Shown: piece after piece, positions 1-11,237 of the stretch
Layout: the number at the start of each line of letters is the position of its first letter
How positions within the stretch are numbered: the first letter of the stretch is position 1
Assembly: GCA_026826555.1 (NCBI GenBank)
Contig: JAKSZT010054396.1
Coordinates: forward strand, 12,265,009-12,329,008
From: Tolypeutes matacus
Lineage: Eukaryota > Chordata > Mammalia > Cingulata > Chlamyphoridae
Direction of reading: 5' to 3'
Length of the DNA: 64,000 nucleotides
Notes under the pieces: model-generated
Told to the model about the DNA's origin: nothing
Databases searched by the model: none
The model's input: the letters and a program-made list of their open reading frames with translations, nothing else
Made by a program: the position numbers and the translations under genes

Positions 1-1341
1 CAGTGGTATGATACAATTAGGAAACTGAAGGAGAAAAACTACCAGCCAAGAATTCTTTATCTAGCAAAACTGTCCTTCAGATATGAAGGTGAATATAAAG
101 TATTCACAAACAAACAGAAACTAAGAGAGTTTGCAAAACAGAATCCACCTTTGCAGGAAATATTAAAGGAATCCTTAGAACCTGAAAGAAAAAGACAGGA
201 GAGAGAGGCTTGGAGGAGAGTATAGAAGAAAGAAAAGCAGAAAGGATAACCAAAAGAGTAAAAAGAGAGACAAAAACAAGATGACATATGAAAACCAAAG
301 AATAAAATGGAGGAAATAAATAGTGCATTTTCAGTAATATCATTGAATGTGAATGGATTAAATTCCCCAATCAAAAGATACAGGCTGACAGAATGGGTAA
401 AAAAACATGAGCCATCCATATGCTGCTTACAAGAAACTCACCTCAGACCCAAGGATACAAGCCGGCTGAAAGTAAAAGCTTGGAAAAAGATACTCCACGC
501 GAAGAGTAAACAGAAAAGAGCAGGAGTAGCTATACTAATATCAGACAAAACAGACTTCACATGCAAAAAAGTGATAAGAGATGCGGAAGGCCATTATATA
601 TTAATAAAAGGGACGATCCTCCAGGAAGATATAACAGTCATAAATATCTACGCACCTAACCAGGGTGCCCCAAAACATATGAGACAAACTCTGGCAAAAC
701 TGAAGGGAGAAATAGACATTTCTACAATAATCGTCGGAGACTTCAACACCCCTCTCACATCATTAGATAGAACAACTTGACAGAAGATCAACAAGGAAAC
801 TGAGAACTTGAACAATATGATAAACAAGTTAGACCTAACAGACATATACAGAACACTGCATCCAAACTCAGCGGGTTATACATTCTTCTCAAGTGCCCGT
901 GGATCTTTCTCCAGGATAGACCACATGTTAGGTCACTATTCAGTTCTCAATAAATATAAAAAGATTGAAATTATACAAAGCACCTTCTCAGATCATAATG
1001 GAATAAAAGTAGAAATCAATAACAGACAGGAAAAAAGGAAATTCTCAAATGTGTGGAGACTGAACAACACACTCCTAAATAATCAGTGGGTCAAAGAAGA
1101 AATTACAAGTGTAATCAGTAAATATATTGAGACAAATGAAAACGAGAACACAATGTATCAAAACTTATGGGATACAGTGAAGGCAGTCTTGAGAGGGAAA
1201 TTTATAGCCCTAAATGCCTATATTAAAAAACAAGAAAGAGCTAAACTCAAAGATTTAACTGAACAACTAGAGAAACTAGAAAAAGAACAGCAAACCAATC
1301 CCAAAGCAAGCAGAAGGAAAGAAATAATAAAGATTAGAGCA

Positions 1342-1530
1342 GGGAAGTGGCTGTGGCTCAATCAGTAGGGCTCCTGTTTACCATATGGGTGGCCCGGGTT
1401 CGGTTCCCGGAGCCTCCTGGTGAAGGCAAGCCCTCCCGCACGGCGTGGTTAGCTGACCCAGCAAGCACAAGCAGCAAGGGGGGGATAAATGAATAAATAA
1501 ATAAAATCTTAAAAAAAAAAAAAAAAAAAA
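1342..1530 (+). mobile_element. DAS-type tRNA SINE, long form
   Basis: The head begins GGGAAGTGGCTGTGGCTCAA, with a pol III A-box-like stretch and the B box GGTTCGGTTCCC. It is followed by a body ending in AGCAGCAAGGGGGGATAAAT, AAATAAA repeats and a poly(A) tail. It is flanked by an 11-bp duplication (AGATTAGAGCA at 1331-1341 and 1531-1541) and inserted into L1-A ORF2. Confidence 0.93.
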
Positions 1531-3352
1531 AGATTAGAGCACAAATAAATGAAAATGAGAACAAAAAAAACAATAGAAAAATTCAACAAAACCAAAAGCT
1601 AGTTCTTTGAGAATATCAATAAAATTGACAAACCCCTAGCTAGACTAACAAGAAAAAAAGAGAGAAGATGCAAATAAATACAATCAGAAATGAAAGGGGG
1701 GGAGTTACAAATGACCTCACAGAAATAAAAAGAATCATAAGAGGATATTATGAGAAACTATATGCCAACAAACTAGACAACCTGGATGAAATGGACAAAT
1801 TTCTAGAAACTCATAACCAACCTACACTGACACAACAAGAAATACAAGAACTTAACAAACCAATCACAATTAAGGAGATTGAATCCATCATCAAAAATCT
1901 CCCAGCAAAGAAAAGTCCAGGACCAGATGGCTTCACAGGTGAGTTCTACCAAGCATTTCTAAAAGAATTAATACCAATCCTGTTTAAACTCTTCCAAAAA
2001 ATTGAAGAGGAGGGAAAATTACCCAACACATTTTATGAAGCCAGCATCACCCTAATACCAAAGCCAGATAAAGATTCCACAAGAAAAGAAAATTACAGAC
2101 CAATCTCTCTCATGAACATAGATGCAAAAATTCTCAACAAAATACTTGCAAATCGAATCCAACAGCATATCAAAAGACTTATACATCATGACCAAGTGGG
2201 ATTTATTCCTGGCATGCAAGGCTGGTTCAACATAAGAAAATCAATCAATGTAATACACCACATTAACAAATTGAAGGAATAAAACCACATGATCATCTCA
2301 ATAGATGCAGAAAAGGCATTTGACAAAATCCAACATCCTTTTTTGATAAAAATATTTCAAAAGATAGGAATAAAAGGAAAATTCCTCAATATGATAAAAG
2401 GCATATATGAAAAACCCACAGCCAACATCATACTCAATGGGGAAAGGTTGAAAGCTTTCCCCCTAAGATCAGGAACAAGACAAGGATGCCCACTGTCACC
2501 ATTGTTATTCAACATTGTACTAGAAGTTCTAGCGAGGACAATTAGACAAGACAGAAAAATTAAAGGCATCCAAATAGGAAAAGAGGAAGTAAAACTCTCA
2601 CTGTTTGTGGATGACATGATCCTGTATTTAGAAAATCCTAAAGTATCCACAACAAAGCTACTTGAACTAATAAATGAATTCAGCAAAGTGGCAGGATACA
2701 AGATCAACACGCAAAAATCAGTAATGTTTTTGTACACTAGTACTGAACAATCTGAGGAGGAAATCAGGAGGAAAATTCCGTTTTCAATAGCAACAAAAAG
2801 ACTCAAGTACTTAGGAGTTAATTTAACCAAGGAAGTACAGGACCTATATGCAGAAAACTACAAAACAATGCTAAAGGAAATTTTAAAAGACCTAAACAAA
2901 TGGAAAGACCTTCCGTGTTCATGGATTGGAAGAATAAATATCGTGAAGATGTCAATCTTGCCCAAACTGATTTATAGATTCAATGCAATACCAATCAAAA
3001 TCCCAACAGCTTACTTTACAGAATTAGAGAAGGCAATTACCAAATTCATCTGGAAGGGTAAGTACACCCGAATAGCCAAAAGTATTCTAAAAAAGAAGAG
3101 CAATATGGGAGGAATTTCACTGCCTGACTTTGAAACATAGTACAGTGGTCAAAACAGCATGGTACTGGCGTAAAGATAGACATATCGATCAGTGGAATAG
3201 AGTTGATAATCCAGAAATAAACCCTCATCTATACAGTCAACTGGTTTTTGACAAACCTACCAAGCCCACGCTGATGGGAAAAAACAGTCTCTTCAACAAA
3301 TGGTGTTGGAAGCACTGGTTATCTATAACCAAAAGAATGAAAGAGGACTCCT

Positions 3353-3537
3353 GGGAAGCGGCTGTGGCTCAACCAGTAGGGCTCCCATTTACCATATGGG
3401 AGGCCCCGGGTTCGGTTCCCGAGGCCTCCTGGTGAAGGCAAGCCCGCCCGCACGGCGCGGTTAGCTGACCCAGCGAGCACAAGCAGCAAGGGGGGGATAA
3501 ATGAATAAATAAATAAAATCTTTAAAAAAAAAAAAAA
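3353..3537 (+). mobile_element. DAS-type tRNA SINE, long form
   Basis: Same long form as at 1342. The target-site duplication is GAAAGAGGACYCCT (3339-3352 and 3538-3551, one C/T mismatch). It lies in the L1-A ORF2 C-terminal region. Confidence 0.93.
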
Positions 3538-4386
3538 GAAAGAGGACCCCTATCTCACCCCTTACACAAGAATCAACCCAAAATGGATCAAAGATCTAAA
3601 TATAAAAGCCAGGACCATAAAACTACTAGAAGAAAATGTAGGGAAACATCTTCAAGACCTTGTAGTAGGTGCTGGTTTCTTGGACCTCACACCCAAAGCA
3701 CATGCAACAAAAGAAAAAGGAGATAAATGAGACCTCCTCAAAATTCAACACTTTTGCACCTCACAGGACTTTGTCAGAAGGGTAAAAAGGCAGCCAACTC
3801 AATGGGAAAAAATATTTGGAAATCACATATCTGATAAGGGTTTAATATCCAGGATATATAAAGAGATGTTACAACTCAACAATAAAAAGACAAATGACCC
3901 AATTGAAAAATGGGCCAAAGTCTCGAATAGACATTTCTCCAAAGAAGAAATACAAATGGCAAAAAAACACATGAAGAAATGCTCAACATCAATCATGATG
4001 AGGGAAATGCAAATCAAAACTACAATGAGATATCATTTCACACCTATCAGAATGGCCACTATTAAAAAGACAGAGAACTACAAGTGTTGGAGAGGATGTG
4101 GAGAGATAGGAACACTTCTTCACTGTTGGTGGGAATGCAGGATGGTACAACCACTATGGAGGACTGTTTGACAGTTCCTAAAGAAGTTGAATATAGACTT
4201 GCCATGTGACCCTGCAATACCACTACTGGGTATATACCCAGAAGAACTGAGAGCAGTGACACAAACAGACATCTGCACACCGATGTTCATAGCCACATTA
4301 TTCACCATTGCCAAAAGTTGGAAACAACCCAGGTGTCCATCAACAGATGAATGGATAAACAAACTGTGGTCTATTCACACGATGGA

Positions 4387-4786
4387 NNNNNNNNNNNNNN
4401 NNNNNNNNNNNNNNNNNNNNNNNNNNNNNNNNNNNNNNNNNNNNNNNNNNNNNNNNNNNNNNNNNNNNNNNNNNNNNNNNNNNNNNNNNNNNNNNNNNNN
4501 NNNNNNNNNNNNNNNNNNNNNNNNNNNNNNNNNNNNNNNNNNNNNNNNNNNNNNNNNNNNNNNNNNNNNNNNNNNNNNNNNNNNNNNNNNNNNNNNNNNN
4601 NNNNNNNNNNNNNNNNNNNNNNNNNNNNNNNNNNNNNNNNNNNNNNNNNNNNNNNNNNNNNNNNNNNNNNNNNNNNNNNNNNNNNNNNNNNNNNNNNNNN
4701 NNNNNNNNNNNNNNNNNNNNNNNNNNNNNNNNNNNNNNNNNNNNNNNNNNNNNNNNNNNNNNNNNNNNNNNNNNNNNNNNNNNNNN
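4387..4786. other. Assembly gap, 400 N
   Basis: Exactly 400 unknown bases inside L1-A. Left flank ...CACGATGGA and right flank CTATTATGCAG... are directly contiguous in L1-B (near 25350), and the same junction is contiguous in antisense L1-C (near 26450). The gap probably contains little or no missing sequence. Confidence 0.97.
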
Positions 4787-5667
4787 CTATTATGCAGCTG
4801 TAAGAAGAAATGAAGTCATAAAGCATATGGCAATATGGATGAACCTGGAGGACATTATGTTGAGTGAAGCAAGCCAGACACAAAAGGACAAATACTGTAT
4901 GAATGCATTACTATGAACCAAATATATTGTGTAATATATTGTTTGGTTCAAAAAAAAAAATTTACATGTATCATTACATTTAACTGAGAAATGTATATAT
5001 TTATTCATCTGTGTTTACTTTTTAGTTTTTAATTGTTTATGTTTTCAATTATTAAATGTACAAAATAAAGTTAAAAAATAAAATAAAAAATAAAAATAAA
5101 AAAAAACCCTTGATCGGAGAACTGAAACACTTATGAGGCAATGAAAAATTTTAGGAGCAAAATTCAGGAGAAGAAGGAAACCTAAAGAAGTAAATTCATT
5201 ATTTAATGTTGCCTTTCCCCAGTGGGAATCAGATGAGTCCAGAAGAGGCAGGTGAGAGACCAAGAAACTGAACAGAGTATTTGACAGCCTTTTGGGGATA
5301 GGGGTGAAAAACTGGAGTCTAAAACCAATGGCCTGATTAACTGTCCCCATGCTTTGGGGGTGGTGTCCTGAAAGGGCACACCCTTTGAATTAGGTTGAGC
5401 CAGAAGTAGACTAGCTTTCAAAATGACTGAAGTCCATGTTCTAATCATCTCTAGTAAGTTAATCTCAGATTACTAGAGTTCCTAGCTGCCAACCAGAAGC
5501 AAATCTAAATTCTCCCTGTAAAAATACAAGATCATTGTGGACCTCATAGTAGATGTGAAATTTATAAAATGCAATGTCTTTTACACCATAGGTAGCCAGG
5601 CAGACAAGACTACATGAATAAAAAACCAAGAGAAACAATAGAAAATATAACTGAACTTCACTGTGCT

Positions 5668-5766
5668 GGGGAGCAGATGTGGCTCAAGTGGTTGAGCACC
5701 TGCGTCCCACATGGGAGGTCCAGGGTTTGGTTCCCGGTGCCTCCTAAAAACAACAACAAGCAAACA
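5668..5766 (+). mobile_element. Older DAS-type SINE, short body
   Basis: Head GGGGAGCAGATGTGGCTCAA, B-box-like GGTTTGGTTCCC, ends CCTCCTAAAAACAACAAC. More diverged than the young copies; no clear duplication. Confidence 0.8.
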
Positions 5767-5784
5767 TGCAGGAAAACCAACTCA

Positions 5785-5872
5785 GGGGAGCCAATGTGGC
5801 TCAGCGGTTGAGTACCGGCTTCCCACATACAAGGTCCCATGTTCAATCCCCAGCCCCAATACCTGAAAAAAA
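5785..5872 (+). mobile_element. Older DAS-type SINE
   Basis: Head GGGGAGCCAATGTGGCTCAG and B-box-like TGTTCAATCCCC, then a short A tail. It lies immediately after the SINE at 5668, in the same orientation. Confidence 0.78.
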
Positions 5873-6061
5873 ACTATGCTTAATGTATTTTGAAAGATAA
5901 AAACGTTGAGAACTTCAGCAAACGAAGACCACTTTAAAGAACCAAATGGAAATTCTACATATGAAAAATACCATAATCAACAAGTAAGAACTCAATGTGT
6001 AGAACTAACAGCAGATTAGAAAAAGCTAGGGAGAAAATTAGTGCACTAAAGAATAGATCTG

Positions 6062-6159
6062 GGTCGGATGTAGCTCAACTGGTTGGGCGTCCGTCTCCCA
6101 TATGGAGGGACCCGGGTTCGATTCCCGGACCTCCCGGTAAAAAAAAAAAAAAAAAAAAA
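6062..6159 (+). mobile_element. DAS-type tRNA SINE, short form
   Basis: Head-only form: GGTCGGATGTAGCTCAACTG, B box GGTTCGATTCCC, ending CCTCCCGGT and a pure A tail. The 11-bp duplication GAATAGATCTG is at 6051-6061 and 6160-6170. Confidence 0.93.
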
Positions 6160-6865
6160 GAATAGATCTGAAGAAAATATACAGAATGAAGCATGGAGAG
6201 TCAAAAGGAAATAAAATATACAAGAAAAGAGAAGGAATACATTAAGGCCTAACATATGTGTAGTTGAAGTTTCAGATAATCTGCAAGGAGAAAGAAATGG
6301 TTCAGAAACAATATTGGAAGAGATAGTGGCTGAGAATTTTCAAAAACTGATTAAATACATCAAGCCAAAGATGCAAGAATGCCCATAATTTCCCAAGCAG
6401 AATTTATAAAAGAAACTACCTAGACAAATCATAAATTCAAACACAAAGAAAATCTTAGAACAGAAAAAAAAAAAGTGATTTTATTCAAAGGAGCAAAAAT
6501 TAGAATGACAAAGACTCAACAAAATAATGAAATCCAAACCACAGTGAAGTAATATCATCAGAGTACTGAAAGCCTACCCAGCAAAAACACCATTCAAGAC
6601 TGAAGATGAAATAAAAACATTTTCAGACAAATGAAAACTAAGAGAGTTCATCACCAGCATATTCAATTCAAATGAAATACTAAAGGCAAATGGAAAAAGA
6701 CATCAGATGAAAGCACAGAAGAGCAGGAAAGAATAAAGAGCAACAGAATAAACAAAGATATGGATAAATCTAATTGACTACTGACTGACAAACATAATAA
6801 TAATCCTGTCTTGTGAGGTTTAAAATATAGAGAGAATTAAAATACATTTTAAAAAATCACATATA

Positions 6866-7241
6866 GGGAAGCTAATGTAGTTCAAGCAGTTGAGCTCCCA
6901 CCTACCACGTGGGAGGTCCTGGGCTTGGTTCCCAGTGCCTCCTAAAGAAGACGAGCAAGACAATGAGCTAACGTGACAGGCTGGCATGGTGAGCTGATGC
7001 AACAAGATGACACAAAGAAGAGACACAAGGAGGAAAATGCAATGAGAGGCACAACAAAAAGGAGCAGAGGTGGTTCAAGTGATTAGACACCTCCCTCCCA
7101 CATGGGAGGTCCCGGGTTTGATTCCGGTGCCTCCTAAAAAGAAGACTGAGCACACAATGAACAGACACAGACAACAGACAGTGAGTGCAAACAACAAAAG
7201 GCGGGGCTGGGGGGAGAAATAAATAAAAGAAAAATATTTTT
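6866..7241 (+). mobile_element. Dimeric DAS-type SINE with two tRNA-like heads
   Basis: Two tRNA-like heads, starting at about 6866 and 7062, each with a B-box-like stretch (GGCTTGGTTCCC; GGTTTGATTCC), lie within one pair of 14-bp duplications, AAAAATCACATATA, at 6852-6865 and 7242-7255. A single duplication pair around both heads indicates that the dimer was inserted as one unit. Confidence 0.85.
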
Positions 7242-7514
7242 AAAAATCACATATAAGTTGGGAAGAATGATAGAGTGAAAATGTTCTAAATTTCTTGCAT
7301 TATCTGAGAAGAAGGTAAAACTACCAAGTAATATTAGACTTTGATAAGGCATAGATTTATTTTTAATCACTAGGGTAACCACTAATAAAATAATAAAAGA
7401 TTGTATAATTTTCAAGCTAATAGAGGGCAGAAATAGAATGATAAAAAAATAATCAATCCCAACACAGACATAAAAATGAACAAAATAGAGGCAGACCCAT
7501 ATGTATTTCATCTC

Positions 7515-8221
7515 CTAATCTAAAACATAGGTAACTCCACAGAACATTGGGAGAAAGAAAGATCTTTCAACATATGGTGCTGGGTTAATTGGATGTCCAT
7601 GTAGACAGAAGAATCTTGACCCCCTTCTCACATCATTTATGAATAATAAATTCCAAGTGATCTTAAAAAATTCCCCAGATCTAAATACAAAAGGAAAAAC
7701 AATTGAGTTATTAGAAGGAAATATAAGAGAATATCTCCACAAGTTTGGAGTAGGCAAAGATTTCTTAAACAATACAAAAAAATGTGCTAACTATGTAGGC
7801 ATTATGATAGATTGGACTAAAGAATAGCAATGCCTGCAACCACAGAGTGGAAGGTATTTGCCATGGCAGAGGATGTGTACATGTAGCCAAAAAATATTAA
7901 GAACCCAACAAAATAACAGAATGACCAGCAACACAATGGAAAACTGGACAAAAGACTGAACAAGCACTTCACAAAAAAGCATATCCAAATAACAAATAAA
8001 CACAAAAAGGTCCTCAACTTCATTAGTCATGAAGGAAATACAAATTAAAACCACAATGAAATATTCTACACAATCTCCAGACTTGACTAAAATGGAAAAA
8101 AAAAGAAAAACTGGTAATATAAAGGGTTGAAAAAGACATACAGCAAACAAACTCTCAATAACTGTTGGTGGAAGTGCAAACTGATTCACTGGAAAACTGT
8201 TTGTCAGCATCTAATAAAACT
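7515..8221 (+). repeat. Old LINE-1 fragment, ORF2 C-terminal part
   Basis: Translation in broken frames shows an ORF2 C-terminal stretch (DLNTKGKTIELLEGNIREYL at about 7678-7740) and the KKHMKK-like region downstream. It is much more diverged than L1-A and L1-B. It sits upstream of an RT-region fragment, so it is a separate insertion or a rearranged piece. Confidence 0.75.
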
Positions 8222-8995
8222 GAACATAAGCCAAAAAATTGAAGAGGGAGAAACATTTCCCAACTCATTCTAGGAGGCCAGCATTACTCTAATATCAAAG
8301 CCAGATAAAGACATCACAGGAAAAGAAAATTACAGACTTATACGCCTTGAACAAAAATCCTGAACGAAATACTATTAAACTGAATACAACAGCATATTAA
8401 AAGGATTATACCCATGACCAAGTGGGATTTATCCCAGGAATGTAATGGTGCTTCAACAAAAGAAAATCAATCAGTGTAATACATCACATTAATAGAATGC
8501 AGGAAAAGAAAAACACACAATCATCTCAATTGATGCAGAAAAGGCATTTGAAAAAATCCAACATCCCTTCATGATAAAAACAGTCAGAAAATTAGAAGTA
8601 TAAGGAAACTTCCTCAATCTGATAAAGGGCATTTATGGAAAACATACAGCCAACATCATACTCAGTGGTGAGAAACTGAAAGCTTTGTCCTCAAAATAAG
8701 TAACAAGACAAGGATGCCTACTTTCACCACTGCTATTGAACAGTGTACTGGAAATTCTAGTCAGAACAACTAGGCAAGAAAAAGAAATAAAGGCATCCAA
8801 ATTGGAAAGGAAGAAGTAAAACTATCTCTATTTGCAGATGACATGATTCTATATATATAGAAAATCCCATTGAATCCAGAAGAAAACTACTAGAACTAAT
8901 AAACAAATTAAGGAAAATTGCAGAGTTCAAGATCTAAATACAAAAATCAGTTTTCTTATACACCAGCAAGTGAACAATCAAAAAAGTAAATCAAG

Positions 8996-9465
8996 GGAAG
9001 TGGATGTGGCTCAAGTGATTGGGCTCCCATCTACCAAATAGGAGGTCCAGGGTTTGATTCCCTGGGCCTCCTGGTAAAAGGCAAGCTGGCCCACATGGAG
9101 TGCTGGCCCGCATGGAGTGCTGGTCCGCATGGAGTGCTGGTCCGCATGGAGTGCTGGTCCGCATGGAGTGCTGGTCCGCATGGAGTGCTGGTCCGCATGG
9201 AGTGCTGGTCCGCACAGAGAGCTGGTACAGCAAGATGACGCAACAATAAGAGACACAGCGACCAGGGAGCTGAGGTGGCACAAAAGATTGTGTGCCTCTC
9301 TCCCACTCCAGAAGGTCCCAGGATTGGTTACTAGTGCCACCTAAAGAGAAGATAAGCAGACACAGAAGAACACACAGTGAATGGACACACAGAGCAGACA
9401 ATGGTGTGTGTGTGTGTGTGTGTGTGTATAAATAAATAAATAAATCTTAAAATAAAAAAAAAAGG
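8996..9465 (+). mobile_element. Dimeric DAS-type SINE containing a 17-bp tandem array
   Basis: Two tRNA-like heads (about 8996 and 9265) lie within one pair of 8-bp duplications, AAATCAAG, at 8988-8995 and 9466-9473. The interrupted L1 reads smoothly if the insert is removed. The linker after head 1 is expanded into eight 17-bp units, and the 3' part carries a (TG)n and AAATA-rich tail. Confidence 0.88.
9086..9221 (+). repeat. Tandem array, 8 x 17 bp, within SINE linker
   Basis: The unit is CTGGTCCGCATGGAGTG. Units 3-7 are identical, 1 and 2 have one or two changes, and the eighth is degenerate. The unit derives from the SINE linker, since single diverged copies occur in other dimers (about 35855-35880). 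There are no spacers, so this is not CRISPR. Confidence 0.95.
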
Positions 9466-9485
9466 AAATCAAGAACACAATTCCA

Positions 9486-9628
9486 GGAGAGTGGATGTGG
9501 TTCAAGCAGTTGGGCACCCACCTCCCACATGGGAGGTCTGGGTTCAGTTCCCAGAGCCTCCTAAAGAAGACAAGCAGAAACAATGAGCAGACGGACAAGG
9601 GAGTCATTTCGGGGGAGGGGGAAGAAAA
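9486..9628 (+). mobile_element. Older DAS-type SINE
   Basis: Head GGAGAGTGGATGTGGTTCAA, B-box-like GGTTCAGTTCCC, and an A-rich end near 9628. It sits in the old L1 between AATTCCA and AATCCA, a probable eroded duplication. Confidence 0.8.
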
Positions 9629-10267
9629 TAAATCCACTTACAATAGCATATAAGAGAAAAACATATTGGGAATAAATTTAACCAAGGATGTAAAAGATTT
9701 GTACACTGGAAACTACAAACCATTGCTGAAAGAAATTAAAGAAAAACTACTAAATAGAAAGATATACCATGTTCATGGATTGAAGGCCTTAATATTGTTA
9801 AGTTGTCAACACTACCCAAAGCAATGTACAGATTCATCGCAATCCCAATCAAAATTCCAGCAACCTTCTTTGCAGAAATGGAAAAGCCAATCCTGAAATT
9901 CATATGGAATGGCAAGGGGCCCTGAGCAGCCAAAATATTCTTTAAAAAAAAGAGAACGAAGTAGGAGGACTCATACTTCCTGATTTCAAAACTTATTACA
10001 AAGCTATAGTAATCAAAACATTGTGGACAAAGGGTTCTCTTTGCTAATTATCCTTCCTTTTCTCTCCAAAACCCTTATTCTCTTGAAGTTCATGCCCTTA
10101 GACCATCCCAGCTGCTTCTCTTCCTGTTGGAGTTCACCAGTCTGCTGACTACTCTCCCTCATTCATCAAAGCTTTTAGAGCCTGGTTCTAAGCCTTTCTC
10201 TCCACCATTCTCTGTGACTTCAACATCCATGTCAAAGACCCATACAACTTCCTAGACACTCAAGTTC

Positions 10268-10665
10268 TGTATTAGTTATCTATCCTGTAACAAATTACCC
10301 CAAAACGTAAAACAATAAGCATTTATGATTTCACACAATTTTTATGGGTCAGGAATTCAGGAGCAGCTTAGACCAGTAGTTCTGGCTCAGAATCTCTCCT
10401 GATGTTGCTGGTGCTACTGCAGTCATCTAAAGCCTTGAAGGGACTGCAAGATTGGCTTCCAAGACGGTTCACTAACATGTCTGGCAAGTTAGGGCTTGTT
10501 GTTCCCCACTACTTGGTCTTCTTCATAGGGCTGCTTGAGGGTCCTCATGACTGGGTGACTGGCTTCCCCCAGATGATCCAAAAGAATGCAAAGCAGAAAC
10601 CCCCTGTCTTTTATGTCCTAGCCTTGAGAGTCACACAGAATCATTAATTACACGGGTCAGTGCTA
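10268..10665 (-). repeat. Probable MLT1-like MaLR LTR remnant
   Basis: The sequence TGTATTAGTTATCTATCCTG followed by AACAAATTACCCCAAAAC is the reverse complement of the 3' end typical of MaLR-type LTRs. The rest is too diverged to place a subfamily. The flanks 10026-10267 and 10666-11232 are unique-looking and hold nothing recognised. Confidence 0.4.
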
Positions 10666-11237
10666 TCGAACATGGAAGGAGGAATGTGGTGTGAATACCA
10701 CCAAGTGGAGAATCACTGGGGACCAGGTTGGAGGCTGGCTGCCACAAGTCCCTGATCTCTTCACCTCCAACTATCTTGTCCTCCAAGCAACTTCACTCTC
10801 CTACTGTCATGATAATGCCTCGACTTCATCATCAACGATACCTTCACTACATTTAAAACCACAGTTTCAAGTATTCCACTCCTGGGCCATCACTTCCTAT
10901 CTTTCCAACTCCCTTCCTCTAGTATCCTGGCTCCAAAATTATTCAACCTCAGTGACACTCCCCAACATTTTCACTGTCCATCACTTCATTCATGAACTCA
11001 CTTTCTTCATGACCCCTTTAGATTCCACAGTCCATCACTATAACCAGCCCTTGTCCCTCTCTCCCTTATCATATTGTCCTCAAAAATGGTAAAAAGCCAA
11101 TTCCCTGCTCCTCACCCTTGCACCTGAGCAGTTAGATGTGGCTTGGGGAAAACCCAACTGTGCCCACTATTATCCCTTAAAATTTATGACCAGAAACTTC
11201 AAGTGGGCCATCAGCACTAATCCTTATAAATTCATAT

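Larger units (their letters stand above)
307..4915 (+). pseudogene. L1-A ORF2 (endonuclease and reverse transcriptase), broken
   Basis: ORF2 of L1 encodes an APE-type endonuclease followed by a reverse transcriptase that nicks the target and copies L1 RNA in place. The endonuclease part (307-1340) shows the [15 protein letters not shown] and VGDFN blocks and an SDHNG block. The reverse transcriptase part (1668-3140) shows [22 protein letters not shown] and FVDDM. The usual FADD catalytic box reads FVDD here, as in L1-B. Lesions: TGA at 778-780, a SINE at 1342, a frameshift near 1660 (the frame changes at the AAGAGAGAAG stretch), TAA at 2280-2282, a stop near 3138, a SINE at 3353, and the N gap. 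The frameshift and the 2280 stop are shared with L1-B. Confidence 0.93.
1..5106 (+). mobile_element. Young LINE-1 copy L1-A, 5' end outside window
   Basis: The element starts inside ORF1 at base 1, runs through ORF2 (from 307) and ends in an A-rich tail at about 5060-5106, just after an AATAAA-bearing 3' end. It aligns with L1-B (19390-25707): base 1 corresponds to 21251. It is interrupted by two SINEs (1342-1530 and 3353-3537) and by a 400-N gap (4387-4786). Most of it differs from L1-B by about 5%, but 1660-3123 differs by under 1%. It cannot be active: ORF2 has at least two stops, a frameshift and SINE insertions. Confidence 0.95.
5500..6850 (+). repeat. Old L1/HAL1-like ORF1 remnant with SINE insertions
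   Basis: The A-rich sequence around 6290-6460 (auto-transcribing a SEIVAENFQKLIKYIKPK-like stretch with stops) resembles the ORF1-derived region of old L1 or HAL1 elements in + orientation. No usable reading frame remains. Boundaries are approximate, and the segment 5107-5500 is not recognised. Confidence 0.45.
8222..10025 (+). repeat. Old LINE-1 fragment, ORF2 reverse transcriptase part
   Basis: Recognisable RT region in several frames: [15 protein letters not shown] at about 8410, [12 protein letters not shown] at about 8535, [14 protein letters not shown] at about 8705, and FADDMI at about 8830, with the GINLTKDVKDLYTGNYKPLL stretch at 9666-9725. Many stops. Two SINEs (8996-9465 and 9486-9628) interrupt it. 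Confidence 0.85.

Noticed and set aside
4187..4883. Open frames crossing the 400-N gap
   Set aside because: They exist only because N codons are read as open; the flanks are L1 ORF2 sequence.
6062..6140. tRNA genes in SINE heads here and elsewhere
   Set aside because: A and B boxes are present, but there is no cloverleaf that I can fold, and they are followed by SINE tails and flanked by target duplications.
9086..9221. CRISPR-like array
   Set aside because: The units are directly adjacent with no spacers, are derived from the SINE linker, and the genome is mammalian.
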